A DNA stretch of 64,000 nucleotides from UMGS1649 sp045611765. GTDB taxonomy: Bacteria; Bacillota; Clostridia; TANB77; CAG-465. Within the stretch, counting starts at the first letter, position 1, and the number at the start of each line of letters is the position of its first letter. The notes beneath the pieces were generated by a model. The model had not been told where the DNA came from. It saw only the letters and a list, made by a program, of their open reading frames with translations, and did no database searches. Both the position numbers and the translations under genes were made by a program. This document shows, one piece after another, positions 16,096-24,736 of this stretch. The DNA is taken from NCBI GenBank assembly GCA_045611765.1, contig JAZKXT010000004.1, forward strand, positions 124,001-188,000, in the 5' to 3' direction.

Positions 16096-16725
16096 CTAGT
16101 TCTTAGAGTATAACTCAATAATTAGGTTCTCAGCTACTTCAAGATCTACGTCAGCTCTTGCTGGTATTCTTAATACTTTAGCTTCTAATTTTTCTTTGTC
16201 CATTTCTAACCAAGAAACTACATTTTTAGCTTTAGCATTTTCAGCCATAACTTTAACTGTAGCATTGTCTTTTTTGTCTGCTCTTACAGCTATAACATCA
16301 CCAACTCTAACTTGGTAAGATGGGATATTTACTTTTTTACCGTTTACAGTAATCATTTCATATCCAACTAATTGACGGCTTTCACGTCTAGATGTACCTA
16401 TACCCATTCTGTAGCATACGTTATCTAGTCTTGTTTCAAGTAATCCAAATAGAATGTCTGAAGTAACTCCTTCTCTTCTATATGCTTCTTCGTAATATTT
16501 AACGAATTGTGATTCACTTACTCCATAGTAAACTTTAGCTTTTTGTTTAGCACGAAGTTGTAAACCATATTCAGATAATTTTGCTTTATTTTTTCCGTGT
16601 TGTCCTGGTGCATAGTTTCTTCTTTCTATAGCACATTTACCTGTGTTACATCTTTCACCTTTTAAGAACAATTTTTGTCCTTCACGTCTGCACTTCTTAC
16701 AACTTGCTCCTGTATATCTTGCCAT
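16096..16725 (-). CDS. rpsD: 30S ribosomal protein S4, zinc-type N-terminus
   Basis: 209 aa. The N-terminus carries C-x2-C and C-x5-C (SCKKCRREG, RCNTGKC), the zinc-binding version of S4, followed by the S4 RNA-binding domain (RLDNVCYRMGIGTSRRESRQLV). It initiates 30S assembly on 16S rRNA and is placed between rpsK and rpoA as in other Clostridia. Confidence 0.98.
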   Translation of the reverse strand: MARYTGASCKKCRREGQKLFLKGERCNTGKCAIERRNYAPGQHGKNKAKLSEYGLQLRAKQKAKVYYGVSESQFVKYYEEAYRREGVTSDILFGLLETRLDNVCYRMGIGTSRRESRQLVGYEMITVNGKKVNIPSYQVRVGDVIAVRADKKDNATVKVMAENAKAKNVVSWLEMDKEKLEAKVLRIPARADVDLEVAENLIIELYSKN

Positions 16726-16740
16726 TAGTCTTCACCCCCA

Positions 16741-17133
16741 CTAAACTCTTCTTCTCTTAGGTGGTCTGCAACCATTGTGAGGTATTGGAGTTACGTCTTT
16801 TATTGTATCTATTTCCAATCCTGCTGTTTGAAGCGCACGAATTGCTGCTTCACGTCCAGCTCCAGGCCCCTTAATATTTACTGATACAGTCCTTAAACCA
16901 TGTTCTTTTGCTGCAGTTGCTGCAACTGTTGCCGCTTCACTTGCTGCAAATGGAGTATTTTTTCTAGAACCTTTAAATCCAAGTGAACCTGCACTTGACC
17001 AAGATAATAAGTTGCCTTGTTCATCTGTCATACTAACAATTGTATTGTTGAATGATGAATGAATGTGTGCAACACCACTTGCAACGTTCTTTTTAACTTT
17101 TCTTTTAGTTACTTTTTTCTTTGCTGGTGCCAT
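16741..17133 (-). CDS. rpsK: 30S ribosomal protein S11
   Basis: 130 aa. It has the S11 core GVAHIHSSFNNTIVSMTD near the N-terminus and the conserved HNGCRPPKRRRV end. It forms part of the 30S platform near the mRNA exit. It starts 2 bp after the rpsM stop. Confidence 0.98.
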   Translation of the reverse strand: MAPAKKKVTKRKVKKNVASGVAHIHSSFNNTIVSMTDEQGNLLSWSSAGSLGFKGSRKNTPFAASEAATVAATAAKEHGLRTVSVNIKGPGAGREAAIRALQTAGLEIDTIKDVTPIPHNGCRPPKRRRV

Positions 17134-17135
17134 GA

Positions 17136-17507
17136 CTATACTCCTTTCTTATTAGCCACTACTTTTCTAGGGCCTTTTCTTGTTCTTGCGTTTGTTTTAG
17201 TTCTTTGACCTCTTACTGGAAGTTTTCTTTTATGTCTAATTCCTCTAAAGCATCCTATTTCCATAAGTCTCTTAATATTTAAAGAAACATCTCTTTTAAG
17301 GTCGCCTTCTACAACATAATCTCTTTCGATTATTTCTCTTATTTTAGCTTCTTCATCTTCAGTTAAATCTTTAATTCTTTTTGAAGAATCAATATTTGCT
17401 TCAGCCATTATTTTCTTGGCTGATGTTCTACCTATTCCATATATAGCTGTTAAACCAATTTCAACAACTTTATTTTTAGGTAAATCTACTCCTGCTATAC
17501 GTGCCAT
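17136..17507 (-). CDS. rpsM: 30S ribosomal protein S13
   Basis: 123 aa with the helix-two-turn-helix start MARIAGVDLPKNKVVEIGLT and the basic C-terminal tail (RGQRTKTNARTRKGPRK) that reaches the P-site tRNA. Its SD overlaps the rpmJ stop codon. Confidence 0.98.
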   Translation of the reverse strand: MARIAGVDLPKNKVVEIGLTAIYGIGRTSAKKIMAEANIDSSKRIKDLTEDEEAKIREIIERDYVVEGDLKRDVSLNIKRLMEIGCFRGIRHKRKLPVRGQRTKTNARTRKGPRKVVANKKGV

Positions 17508-17519
17508 TTTAAGCTCCTC

Positions 17520-17633
17520 CTAACCTTGTCTTTGTTTGTGTTTAGGGTTTTCACATATAACTCTAACCACACCATTTCTTCTGATTACTTTGCACTTTTC
17601 GCAAATTTTCTTTACAGATGGTCTTACTTTCAT
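17520..17633 (-). CDS. rpmJ: 50S ribosomal protein L36
   Basis: 37 aa, MKVRPSVKKICEKCKVIRR and so on to the end KHKQRQG. The C-x2-C, C and H ligands of the zinc-binding form are present. The gene sits between infA and rpsM in the standard order and ends in TAG at 17520-17522. The SD is AAGGAGG. Confidence 0.97.
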   Translation of the reverse strand: MKVRPSVKKICEKCKVIRRNGVVRVICENPKHKQRQG

Positions 17634-17639
17634 TTTGTA

Positions 17640-17749
17640 TTTCCTCCTTAAACCACTATCTGTGTATATATATAACAAACACTAAATATATGAGTTGTAC
17701 ACCCTACTCATACAGCCGCTCTAGCATTTGATTATATCAACAATAAAAT
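17640..17749 (-). other. Intergenic leader between infA and rpmJ with a stem-loop
   Basis: About 110 bp. On the minus strand a TATAAT-like -10 (near 17732) and a stem-loop formed by TATGAGT/ACTCATA (about 17683-17706) precede rpmJ. It may be a secondary promoter or leader for the rpmJ-rplQ segment. No good -35 was found. Confidence 0.3.
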
Positions 17750-17968
17750 TTATTTGTCTCTCCATGTAATTCTGCCTTTTGAAAGGTCATATGTAGAAAG
17801 TTCTAATTTTACTTTGTCTCCTGGTAAAATTTTAATGTAATGCATTCTAAGTTTTCCAGAAATGTGAGCTGTAACTACATGTCCGTTTTCTAGTTCAACT
17901 TTAAATATTGCATTAGGCATTGATTCTACTACTGTTCCTTCAACTTCTATAACGTCATCTTTAGCCAT
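17750..17968 (-). CDS. infA: Translation initiation factor IF-1
   Basis: 72 aa, a single S1-like OB fold: MAKDDVIEVEGTVVESMPN, then GHVVTAHISGKLRM and GRITWRDK. IF-1 occupies the 30S A site during initiation. It has its own promoter upstream and SD TAGGAGGAAAAT. Confidence 0.98.
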   Translation of the reverse strand: MAKDDVIEVEGTVVESMPNAIFKVELENGHVVTAHISGKLRMHYIKILPGDKVKLELSTYDLSKGRITWRDK

Positions 17969-18041
17969 ATTTTCCTCCTATTTCATAGAGTTTTTTAATA
18001 AGCTTTACAAACCATATTAGTTTGCATAACTCAACATGTAA

Positions 18042-18070
18042 ATTATAACGTATTTTAGCCTTAAAGTCAA
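18042..18070 (-). promoter_or_regulatory. Promoter of the infA-rpmJ-rplQ segment
   Basis: Minus-strand TTGACT (18065-18070), 17-bp spacer, TATAAT (18042-18047). With the terminator after map, this makes infA onward a separate transcription unit. Confidence 0.8.
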
Positions 18071-18122
18071 CGTTTTCACGCAAATTTATTGGGATTTGAA
18101 GCAAAAAAATAACGTTAGAAAA

Positions 18123-18146
18123 GAACAGCATTTTAAAATACTGTTC
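18123..18146 (-). terminator. Terminator after map
   Basis: A 12-bp inverted repeat with one mismatch (18123-18134 with 18135-18146), followed on the minus strand by TTTTCT. Confidence 0.7.
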
Positions 18147-18154
18147 CCTCATAA

Positions 18155-18919
18155 TTACAATGTTAATATTTCTGGTCCTTCTTCAGTTATAACAATAGTA
18201 TTTTCATAATATGCAGATAATTTTCCATCTTTAGTAGACACAGTCCATTTATCTTTACCTATTACTATTTCAGGCGAACCCACAACAACCATTGGTTCAA
18301 TAGCTAGTGCCATACCCACTTGAAGTCTTTCTCCCCTGCCTTTTTTCCCTATATTTGGCACACCAGGGTCTTCATGCATTTCTCTGCCTATTCCATGGCC
18401 CTGGTATTCCCTTAACAAGTTGAATCCAGCGTCTTCTACCGCTCTTTGTATAGCATTTGAAATGTCTCCTATTCTATTTCCTGCTACCGCTTGATCAACA
18501 CCAGCAAAAAATGCCTGCTCTGTTACTTTTACTAGTTTTTTAGCCAGCGTTGAACCTTCACCAACTATAAATGTACGTCCAGCATCTGCATGGAATCCAC
18601 CTTTATACACTCCTACATCTACGCTAACAACATCTCCTTTTTTTAAAGGTTTTGAATTCGGTATTCCGTGTATTATATCCTCGTTTACGCTAATGCAAGT
18701 TGCATGAGTATACGTCTTTCCACCTCTATATGGACATTCAACACCTCTAAAAGATGGAACTGCCCCATGTTTTAACATTACATTTTCTGCGACATAATCC
18801 AAATATGCAGTAGTAACACCTTCACGTATATTTTTTTCTATTTCTTTTAAAACTTCCTTCATTATTTCTGCAGGAACTTTCATTGCTTCAATATCTTTTT
18901 TAGATTTTATATATATCAT
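18155..18919 (-). CDS. map: Methionine aminopeptidase, type I
   Basis: 254 aa. It removes the initiator Met from new proteins. Metal ligands are visible: VDVGVYKGGFHADAGRTF (two Asp), GHGIGREMHEDPG (His) and AIEPM (Glu), with the substrate His in DIIHGIPN. The start codon follows the adk stop by 2 nt (GTGTAATTATG), so it is probably translationally coupled. Confidence 0.97.
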   Translation of the reverse strand: MIYIKSKKDIEAMKVPAEIMKEVLKEIEKNIREGVTTAYLDYVAENVMLKHGAVPSFRGVECPYRGGKTYTHATCISVNEDIIHGIPNSKPLKKGDVVSVDVGVYKGGFHADAGRTFIVGEGSTLAKKLVKVTEQAFFAGVDQAVAGNRIGDISNAIQRAVEDAGFNLLREYQGHGIGREMHEDPGVPNIGKKGRGERLQVGMALAIEPMVVVGSPEIVIGKDKWTVSTKDGKLSAYYENTIVITEEGPEILTL

Positions 18920-18921
18920 AA

Positions 18922-19533
18922 TTACACTCTTTCTAAAACCCTCTCTGGTTTGTCTGTCGAATCTATTCTTTCTAATAATCCCAACTCTTCATAATAAGAA
19001 ATTATTGGAGCTGTTTCGTTATAATAAATAGTTAGTCTTGTTTTTATAACTTCCTCATTATCCTCTGGTCTTTTTGTTAATGTCCTTCCACATTTTTCAC
19101 ACACATTAGGAACTTCCGAATCCTTTCCCCAACCATAAATTTTATCACAAGGAATGCAAATTTTTCTATTTAGTATTCTATTATATATTTCTTCTTCAGC
19201 TGTTTCAAATAAAAATACTTTTGTAACTTTTCTATCAATGGCTTTCAATATTTCTTCTAAATCTTTCACTTGTTGGATTGTTCTAGGATAACCATCTAGC
19301 ACAAATCCCTTTTTAGCGTCTTCTCTTTCCAACCTATGAACAAGCATTTCTTTTATTGCTTCATCCGGCAATAAGTTACCCGTTCCCAATGTCTTGCTAT
19401 ACTTTGCTGTTATCTCTTCACTTTCTCTAATAAGGCTTCCAGTAGATATGTGAGGGATGCCCAACTTTTCACACATTAATTTAGCCCTTGTTCCTTTACC
19501 AGCTCCAGGCGCGCCTAAAACGATGTATATCAT
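18922..19533 (-). CDS. adk: Adenylate kinase, zinc-lid type
   Basis: 203 aa. It interconverts AMP + ATP and 2 ADP. P-loop GAPGAGKGT at the N-terminus, and the AMP site is LDGYPRT. The lid carries C-x2-C and C-x2-C (ICIPCDK, VCEKCGR), the zinc-binding lid of Gram-positive enzymes. ATG 19533 follows TTTGGAGG. Here adk starts a separate unit, since secY, its usual upstream partner, is over 1.3 kb away behind two inserted genes. Confidence 0.97.
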   Translation of the reverse strand: MIYIVLGAPGAGKGTRAKLMCEKLGIPHISTGSLIRESEEITAKYSKTLGTGNLLPDEAIKEMLVHRLEREDAKKGFVLDGYPRTIQQVKDLEEILKAIDRKVTKVFLFETAEEEIYNRILNRKICIPCDKIYGWGKDSEVPNVCEKCGRTLTKRPEDNEEVIKTRLTIYYNETAPIISYYEELGLLERIDSTDKPERVLERV

Positions 19534-19636
19534 AACAACCTCCAAAATACAAATATATTATATAATATTTCTTATATAAAGTAAAGAAATGTGTCAATAT
19601 TAAAATACTATCATAATATACATATGGAGGTATATT

Positions 19637-20149
19637 ATGGAGTATTTCAATTATTATACAAATTATAACAATTATTATATGCCAAGAGAAAAATTGCCTT
19701 GGATATTAGACTTTTCAAACAAAAGCCTACAATATAATTTAAACACTGCTATACAAATGATTAAAAATTCTGTAGAAGATGAAGCAGAAGATGCGTCAAT
19801 GTACGAAGCCTTAATAAACATAGCTCCAAACGAGGAAGCAAAAGAGATTATTGCTAATATTCGTGATGACGAGAAAATACATACTAGATTACTTAGGGAA
19901 ATTTTTGCTGAACTTACAGGCGTAGCGCTACCAGAAGATACATCGACTAAAGTTTATCCAAAATTAACATACATTGATGGAATAAAGAAAGCTTTTATGG
20001 GCGAACTTAAAGCAGTAGAAAAATACAGAGAAATTTTAACATATATGCCTACAAAAGAGTTATACAATAAATTATTGTATATTATGACAGACGAAATGAA
20101 ACATGCTATTAAATACAATTATCTAATAACCATGTACAATACTAAATAG
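19637..20149 (+). CDS. Ferritin-like diiron protein
   Basis: 170 aa, transcribed against the surrounding ribosomal genes. It has a Tyr/Asn-rich N-terminus (about 18 residues) and then a four-helix ferritin-like domain. The diiron motifs are seen as paired helices: ED-x2-ED and DDEKIH (E-x2-H) in the first half, GELKAVEKY and TDEMKHA (E-x2-H) in the second. Rubrerythrin-type proteins of this size protect anaerobes from peroxide or serve as Mn-containing coat-like proteins. The lack of a rubredoxin domain and the Y/N-rich start leave the role open. ATG follows GGAGGT. It interrupts the secY-adk junction. Confidence 0.75.
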   Translation: MEYFNYYTNYNNYYMPREKLPWILDFSNKSLQYNLNTAIQMIKNSVEDEAEDASMYEALINIAPNEEAKEIIANIRDDEKIHTRLLREIFAELTGVALPEDTSTKVYPKLTYIDGIKKAFMGELKAVEKYREILTYMPTKELYNKLLYIMTDEMKHAIKYNYLITMYNTK

Positions 20150-20154
20150 AAATT

Positions 20155-20174
20155 AAGAGAGCTTACGCTCTCTT
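20155..20174 (+). terminator. Hairpin after the ferritin-like gene
   Basis: A perfect 8-bp stem (20155-20162 with 20167-20174), loop TTAC. No strong T-run follows, so termination efficiency is doubtful. Further on, 20180-20300 holds a CATTCATAT/ATATGAATG palindrome and nothing else clear. Confidence 0.5.
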
Positions 20175-20300
20175 AGGTCAAAAATGCATTCATATGTATA
20201 TGAATGTAGTATTTATTACTACGCCTATATTATACACGATAACTTTGTATGAATTGCTAATATATTGTATGAACTTGTGTGATAAGTTTTGGGAATAACG

Positions 20301-20330
20301 GTATAGAGGTGGCACTTGCCACCTCTATAC
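20301..20330 (-). terminator. Terminator-like hairpin of the 109-aa gene
   Basis: A perfect 14-bp inverted repeat (20301-20314 with 20317-20330) immediately after the gene's stop codon. Confidence 0.65.
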
Positions 20331-20337
20331 ACATTGA

Positions 20338-20667
20338 CTAGTAAGCCAACAGCAAAGCGTACCGTTCCGCTTCTCCCTTACTCCAGAAGGAAATTTCAGC
20401 TGCTCTGTAACCCCTATAGGTGTAAAGGTAGTAGAAATTTTTTCTCTGAATCAAAAGGATGCGATCAGTAACAAATTCAATACTGTCTGCCGTAAGCGGG
20501 ATAACGATTTCGGGAATGCGATTGACAAGACCATACTTGCCGTTCTTTTTCACAACCGCAACCCCCAGACGGTTATACGGTCCAAACTCATCAAAAACAG
20601 GAATTGTACCCTTCTTGAGACCTCTGAGTTCGACTTCTCCTATCTTCCGGCCATTTACTTTTTCCAT
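20338..20667 (-). CDS. Small WG-repeat-like protein, 109 aa, unknown function
   Basis: Soluble 109-aa protein. The segment GVAVVKKNGKYGLVN followed by EIVIPLTADSIEFV resembles one unit of WG/KWG repeats (aromatic-Gly beta units). The other related protein in this window is at 62721-63566. ATG follows a perfect AGGAGG. The gene uses more G/C at third positions than the flanking ribosomal genes, and with the ferritin-like gene it is inserted between secY and adk. No partner is evident. Confidence 0.7.
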   Translation of the reverse strand: MEKVNGRKIGEVELRGLKKGTIPVFDEFGPYNRLGVAVVKKNGKYGLVNRIPEIVIPLTADSIEFVTDRILLIQRKNFYYLYTYRGYRAAEISFWSKGEAERYALLLAY

Positions 20668-20787
20668 TCTTTTTCCTCCTATAATAATTATTTTTGTTTC
20701 TATTTCGGACCATGATTATTTCATCATACATGTATATTATACCACAAATATTCAGAAAAATAAATAGTTAACATAAAAATAATTGTT

Positions 20788-20806
20788 GCATCTAAAAAAA
20801 AGATGC
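20788..20806 (-). terminator. Terminator after secY
   Basis: GCATCT/AGATGC stem around an 8-T loop (minus strand), followed by AACAATTATTTTT. It is weak, but it lies at the end of the S10-spc unit about 65 bp after the secY stop. Confidence 0.5.
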
Positions 20807-20872
20807 CCAAAGAATAAACCTTGAACAACTTTTTTATCATATATTTTATTTATACTTACTCACACTTAAAGA

Positions 20873-22183
20873 TTAGTTTAAGAAACCATCATAGTGTCTA
20901 CTTACCATTTGTGATTCTATAACTTTAAGAGTTTCCAACGCAACACTTACTACGATAAGTATTGAAGTTCCTCCGAAAGATATACTTAAGCTTGGCATTG
21001 CTGCTTGACAAACAACAGGAAGTACTGCAACTAAAGCTAGGAAGACTGCTCCTGCCCAAGTTATATTTTTTAGTACTTTGTTTATATAGTCAGCTGTATT
21101 TTTGCCCGCTCTAATTCCAGGGATGAATCCACCATTTTGTTTTAATTGGTTAGACATTTCCACAGGATTCACAGTAAACATTGTGTATACAAATGTAAAT
21201 CCTACTATTAGCAACATATAAATTACTGCATAAGCAACTAAGTACCAAATTGATTCTGTAGATGCTGAACATACTTTAAGAACTACACCCCAAAATCCTG
21301 TTGCCGCACCTTTAGTTACAAGTTGTATAATAGTTGCTGGTATCATCATAAATGACATAGCAAATATTATTGGCATTACTCCTGCCATAGCCACTTTTAG
21401 TGGAATGTGAGTATTTTGTCCTCCAAACATTTTTCTACCAACAACTCTTTTTGCATAGTTAACTGGGATTCTTCTTTCTGCTTGTTGTACAAATATTACT
21501 CCAGCAAGAAGTATTACAAATGCAATTACAACTGCTACAACTATTAATATATTCCATTTGTTAGCTGCTGCAAAAGCGCTTAAACCTGTGATGGCTTGTG
21601 GTGCTCCCGATACGATACCCACGAAGATTATCATTGAAACACCGTTACCAATACCATGTTCTGTAATTTTATCTGCAAGCCACATAAGAAGTGCTGTACC
21701 TGCAGTCAAACATACTACGAATAATATCATACCAAACACTTGGTATATACCATATGACATGGCTGGCAATAAATATGCTTTATAATTTAAGTATAATCCT
21801 ATCGCCTCAACTACCGCAAAAGCTATTGTTAATAACTTTGTGTATTTTGCAAGTTTTTGTTTACCAGTCTCACCTTCTTTAGCAAGTCTTTCTAATGATG
21901 GTACTACTGTTTGCAAAAGGTTTAACACTATTGATGCAGTAATGTATGGTGATATCGTCATTGCAAATATAGAAAGTCTATTAAACGCACCACCAGAAAT
22001 AATATTAATTGTTCCTAATATTCCTCCGGCTTGAGTTTTAACTGCTTCTACGAATGCAAGTTTATTTATTCCAGGTACCGTTATATATGTACCAATACGG
22101 AATAAAAGTATTATAAATATTGTGTATAGTATTTTCTTTCTGATGTCTTTAACTGTAAACATCTTTTTTAGAGTATCAAACAT
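20873..22183 (-). CDS. secY: Protein translocase subunit SecY
   Basis: 436 aa with ten transmembrane segments. SecY forms the protein-conducting channel with SecE. The signature GTSILIVVSVALETLKVIESQMVSRHY-type C-terminus and the N-terminal FRIGTYITVPGIN are standard. It starts 1 nt after rplO (GAGGTG SD inside the rplO end). In this genome it closes the spc-type unit. Confidence 0.97.
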   Translation of the reverse strand: MFDTLKKMFTVKDIRKKILYTIFIILLFRIGTYITVPGINKLAFVEAVKTQAGGILGTINIISGGAFNRLSIFAMTISPYITASIVLNLLQTVVPSLERLAKEGETGKQKLAKYTKLLTIAFAVVEAIGLYLNYKAYLLPAMSYGIYQVFGMILFVVCLTAGTALLMWLADKITEHGIGNGVSMIIFVGIVSGAPQAITGLSAFAAANKWNILIVVAVVIAFVILLAGVIFVQQAERRIPVNYAKRVVGRKMFGGQNTHIPLKVAMAGVMPIIFAMSFMMIPATIIQLVTKGAATGFWGVVLKVCSASTESIWYLVAYAVIYMLLIVGFTFVYTMFTVNPVEMSNQLKQNGGFIPGIRAGKNTADYINKVLKNITWAGAVFLALVAVLPVVCQAAMPSLSISFGGTSILIVVSVALETLKVIESQMVSRHYDGFLN

Positions 22184-22184
22184 A

Positions 22185-22622
22185 CTATTTCACCTCTATC
22201 TTTCCACCTACTGCTTCTATCTTTTCTTTAGCTGATGCTGTGAATTTTTTAGCTTCAACTGTAAGTTTCTTAGTTAAATTTCCGTTTCCTAGAACTTTAA
22301 GTCCTGCAAATTCACGTCTAACTATTCCTTCATTTAATAAAAGTTCCATATTAACTACTGTTCCATTTTCAAATTTTTCTAAATCTGAAACATTAACAGT
22401 TGCATATTCGATACTAAATATATTGTTGAATCCACGTTTTGGAATTCTTCTGTATAAAGGAGTTTGTCCTCCTTCGAATCCTCTTCTTATTTTTCCACCT
22501 GTTCTAGCTTTTTGACCTTTGTGTCCTTTACCAGCAGTTTTTCCGTTACCGCTACCAATTCCACGACCAACTCTGTTACGAGATTTAGCTTTTACAGCTG
22601 GTCCTAAATCATGCATTTCCAT
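22185..22622 (-). CDS. rplO: 50S ribosomal protein L15
   Basis: 145 aa, Gly/Arg/Lys-rich N-terminal extension (GRGIGSGNGKTAGKGHKGQKA) and the L15 core. Only 25 bp separate it from rpsE, so the gene for L30 that normally lies between them is absent. Confidence 0.98.
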   Translation of the reverse strand: MEMHDLGPAVKAKSRNRVGRGIGSGNGKTAGKGHKGQKARTGGKIRRGFEGGQTPLYRRIPKRGFNNIFSIEYATVNVSDLEKFENGTVVNMELLLNEGIVRREFAGLKVLGNGNLTKKLTVEAKKFTASAKEKIEAVGGKIEVK

Positions 22623-22647
22623 TTAGGTAATCCTCCTTCCTACACTA

Positions 22648-23181
22648 TTATTTTAATAATTTTTCTACTGTAATTCCTCTAGCTTCAGCCACTTGTTCAG
22701 CTGTTCTCATTTCCTCTAGCGCAGCTACTGTAGCAAGTACTACGTTTCTGCTGTTACGAGAACCTAATGTTTTAGCTGTAACATTCTTAACTCCCGCAAG
22801 TTCAAGAACTGGTCTTACTGCTCCACCAGCGATAACACCTGTACCTTCTGGAGCTGGCTTGATAATTACTATTGAAGAACCAAGTTTTTTAGTATATTCA
22901 TGAGGTACTGTTCCTTTAACAATTGGAACATTTACTAGATTTTTCTTAGCTGCATCTGTAGCTTTTTTGATTGCTTCTGGAACTTCTGATGCTTTTCCTG
23001 AACCAACACCAATTCTTCCTTTTTCATCACCAACAACTACAAGTACGCTAAATCTAAAAGTTCTTCCACCTTTAACAACTTTAGCAACACGTCCTACGTA
23101 AACAACTTTTTCTTTGAATTCTGGTTTAACTTCTTCTCTTCTTTCTTTACGTGGTCTGTTTTGTTTCTTTGTATCAGTCAT
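22648..23181 (-). CDS. rpsE: 30S ribosomal protein S5
   Basis: 177 aa with the S5 double-stranded-RNA-like fold (VVYVGRVAKVVKGGRTFRFS) and the GVIAGGAVRPVLELAGVKNV segment. It acts in decoding accuracy and mRNA entry. The first 20 residues are a charged extension. Confidence 0.98.
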   Translation of the reverse strand: MTDTKKQNRPRKERREEVKPEFKEKVVYVGRVAKVVKGGRTFRFSVLVVVGDEKGRIGVGSGKASEVPEAIKKATDAAKKNLVNVPIVKGTVPHEYTKKLGSSIVIIKPAPEGTGVIAGGAVRPVLELAGVKNVTAKTLGSRNSRNVVLATVAALEEMRTAEQVAEARGITVEKLLK

Positions 23182-23200
23182 TACTTATTTCCTCCTAACC

Positions 23201-23560
23201 TTAAAACTTAAGTCCTGCTGCTCTTGCAGCTTCTGCTAATTCTTTAACTTTTCCATGGTATAAGTAACCATTTCTGTCAAATACTACTGTATCTATATTC
23301 TTTTCAATTGCACGTTTTGCAACAAGTGTTCCCACTTCTTTAGCTGCTTCAACGTTAGAAGCTTTAGTTTTAACGTCGGCATCCAAAGTTGAGGCTGAAA
23401 CAAGTGTAACTTGGTTTTCATCATCTATAACTTGTGCATATATGTTAGTTAAACTTTTATATACGCTAAGTCTTGGTCTAGAAGATGTACCTTTAACAGT
23501 AGCTCTTACTCTTTTTTGTCTTGCAAGTCTTTTTGACTCTTTGCTATCTCTACTTCTCAT
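23201..23560 (-). CDS. rplR: 50S ribosomal protein L18
   Basis: 119 aa. It binds 5S rRNA. The basic N-terminus is followed by RPRLSVYKSLTNIYAQVIDD and the C-terminal YHGKVKELAEAARAAGLKF. Confidence 0.98.
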   Translation of the reverse strand: MRSRDSKESKRLARQKRVRATVKGTSSRPRLSVYKSLTNIYAQVIDDENQVTLVSASTLDADVKTKASNVEAAKEVGTLVAKRAIEKNIDTVVFDRNGYLYHGKVKELAEAARAAGLKF

Positions 23561-23572
23561 TTTTTATCCTCC

Positions 23573-24109
23573 TTACTTCTTGCCGCCGGCTTTTCCTTCT
23601 TTTCTTCTTATTCTTTCAGAGTCATACTTGATTCCTTTGCCCTTATATGGTTCAGGTAATCTATATTCTCTGATTTCTGCTGCAAATTGACCAACTTCTT
23701 GTTTGTTGATTCCTTTAACAAGTATTGTATTGGCATCTGGCACTTCAGTTTTTACAGTATCTGTATCTAAAACTTCAACTGGATGAGAGTAACCTAGAGT
23801 TAAAACAAGTTTGTTTCCTTGTTTAGCCGCTCTGTAACCAACACCATTTATTTCAAGTTTCTTTTCGAAACCTTCAGTTACACCAGTAACCATGTTTGCT
23901 ATAAGGGATCTAGTTAGTCCATGTAATGCTTTGTGCTCATCGTTGTCTCTTGTAACGACGATTGTTCCATTTTCCACTTTAACCGCAACTTCTTTTACAG
24001 CGTCCATTTCTAATGTTCCTTTTGGTCCTTTTACTACAACGTGATTTCCAGTAACTGTACATTCAGCACCTGCTGGAAGTGTTATAGCTTTATTTCCTAT
24101 TCTAGACAT
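23573..24109 (-). CDS. rplF: 50S ribosomal protein L6
   Basis: 178 aa, two repeated L6 folds. The N-terminus is MSRIGNKAITLPAG and the conserved C-terminal block is LPEPYKGKGIKY. It is placed between rpsH and rplR as usual. Confidence 0.98.
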   Translation of the reverse strand: MSRIGNKAITLPAGAECTVTGNHVVVKGPKGTLEMDAVKEVAVKVENGTIVVTRDNDEHKALHGLTRSLIANMVTGVTEGFEKKLEINGVGYRAAKQGNKLVLTLGYSHPVEVLDTDTVKTEVPDANTILVKGINKQEVGQFAAEIREYRLPEPYKGKGIKYDSERIRRKEGKAGGKK

Positions 24110-24126
24110 TCTGCTTTCCTCCCTTA

Positions 24127-24522
24127 CTACCAGATGTATGCCATTACTTCGCCACCAACGTTGTTCTTTCTTGCTACTTTATCTGTAACAATTCCTTTTG
24201 ATGTAGAAATAATTGCAATTCCTAGTCCATTTAATACTCTTGGTAATTCTTCTTTTTCTGCATATATTCTTAGACCTGGTTTAGATATTCTCTTTAATCC
24301 TTGAATTACAGATTTAGAATCTTTATACTTAAGAGTTATTCTTATATTTTTGTTTACCCCATTTTCTACTGTTTCGATGTCAGCTACAAAACCTTCATCA
24401 AGTAGAATTTTAGCTATTTCATTTTTAACTTTAGAATAAGGAACGTCAACTGTTGTGTGTTTTGCTCTAACTGCGTTTCTTATTCTTGTTAACATATCTG
24501 CTATAGGATCTGTTAAATTCAT
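24127..24522 (-). CDS. rpsH: 30S ribosomal protein S8
   Basis: 131 aa from ATG 24522. The frame is open further upstream, but AGGAGG sits 8 nt before this ATG and MNLTDPIADMLTRIRNA is the normal S8 start. The C-terminus SKGIVTDKVARKNNVGGEVMAYIW is standard. S8 represses the spc operon in enteric bacteria; that is not inferred here. Confidence 0.98.
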   Translation of the reverse strand: MNLTDPIADMLTRIRNAVRAKHTTVDVPYSKVKNEIAKILLDEGFVADIETVENGVNKNIRITLKYKDSKSVIQGLKRISKPGLRIYAEKEELPRVLNGLGIAIISTSKGIVTDKVARKNNVGGEVMAYIW

Positions 24523-24538
24523 TTTACGTTCCTCCTTA

Positions 24539-24724
24539 CTACCAGCTAGCCTTTTTAACGCCTGGTATTTCACCTTTGTATGCTAATTCTCTAAAGCATA
24601 TACGGCAGATACCATACTTTCTTATATAGGCATGTGGTCTTCCGCACAATTTACATCTATTGTAATATCTTGTGCTAAACTTAGGTGTTCTTTGTTGTTT
24701 AGCTATCATTGATTTTTTAGCCAT
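24539..24724 (-). CDS. rpsN: 30S ribosomal protein S14, zinc type
   Basis: 61 aa. C-x2-C (CKLCGR) and C-x2-C (CRICFR) form the zinc site of the short C+ S14 typical of Gram-positives. Confidence 0.98.
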   Translation of the reverse strand: MAKKSMIAKQQRTPKFSTRYYNRCKLCGRPHAYIRKYGICRICFRELAYKGEIPGVKKASW

Positions 24725-24736
24725 CTTAATTCCTCC

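Noticed and set aside
17961..18152. 63-codon ORF between map and infA
   Set aside because: It covers the map terminator and the infA promoter, lacks an SD and shows no protein-like pattern.
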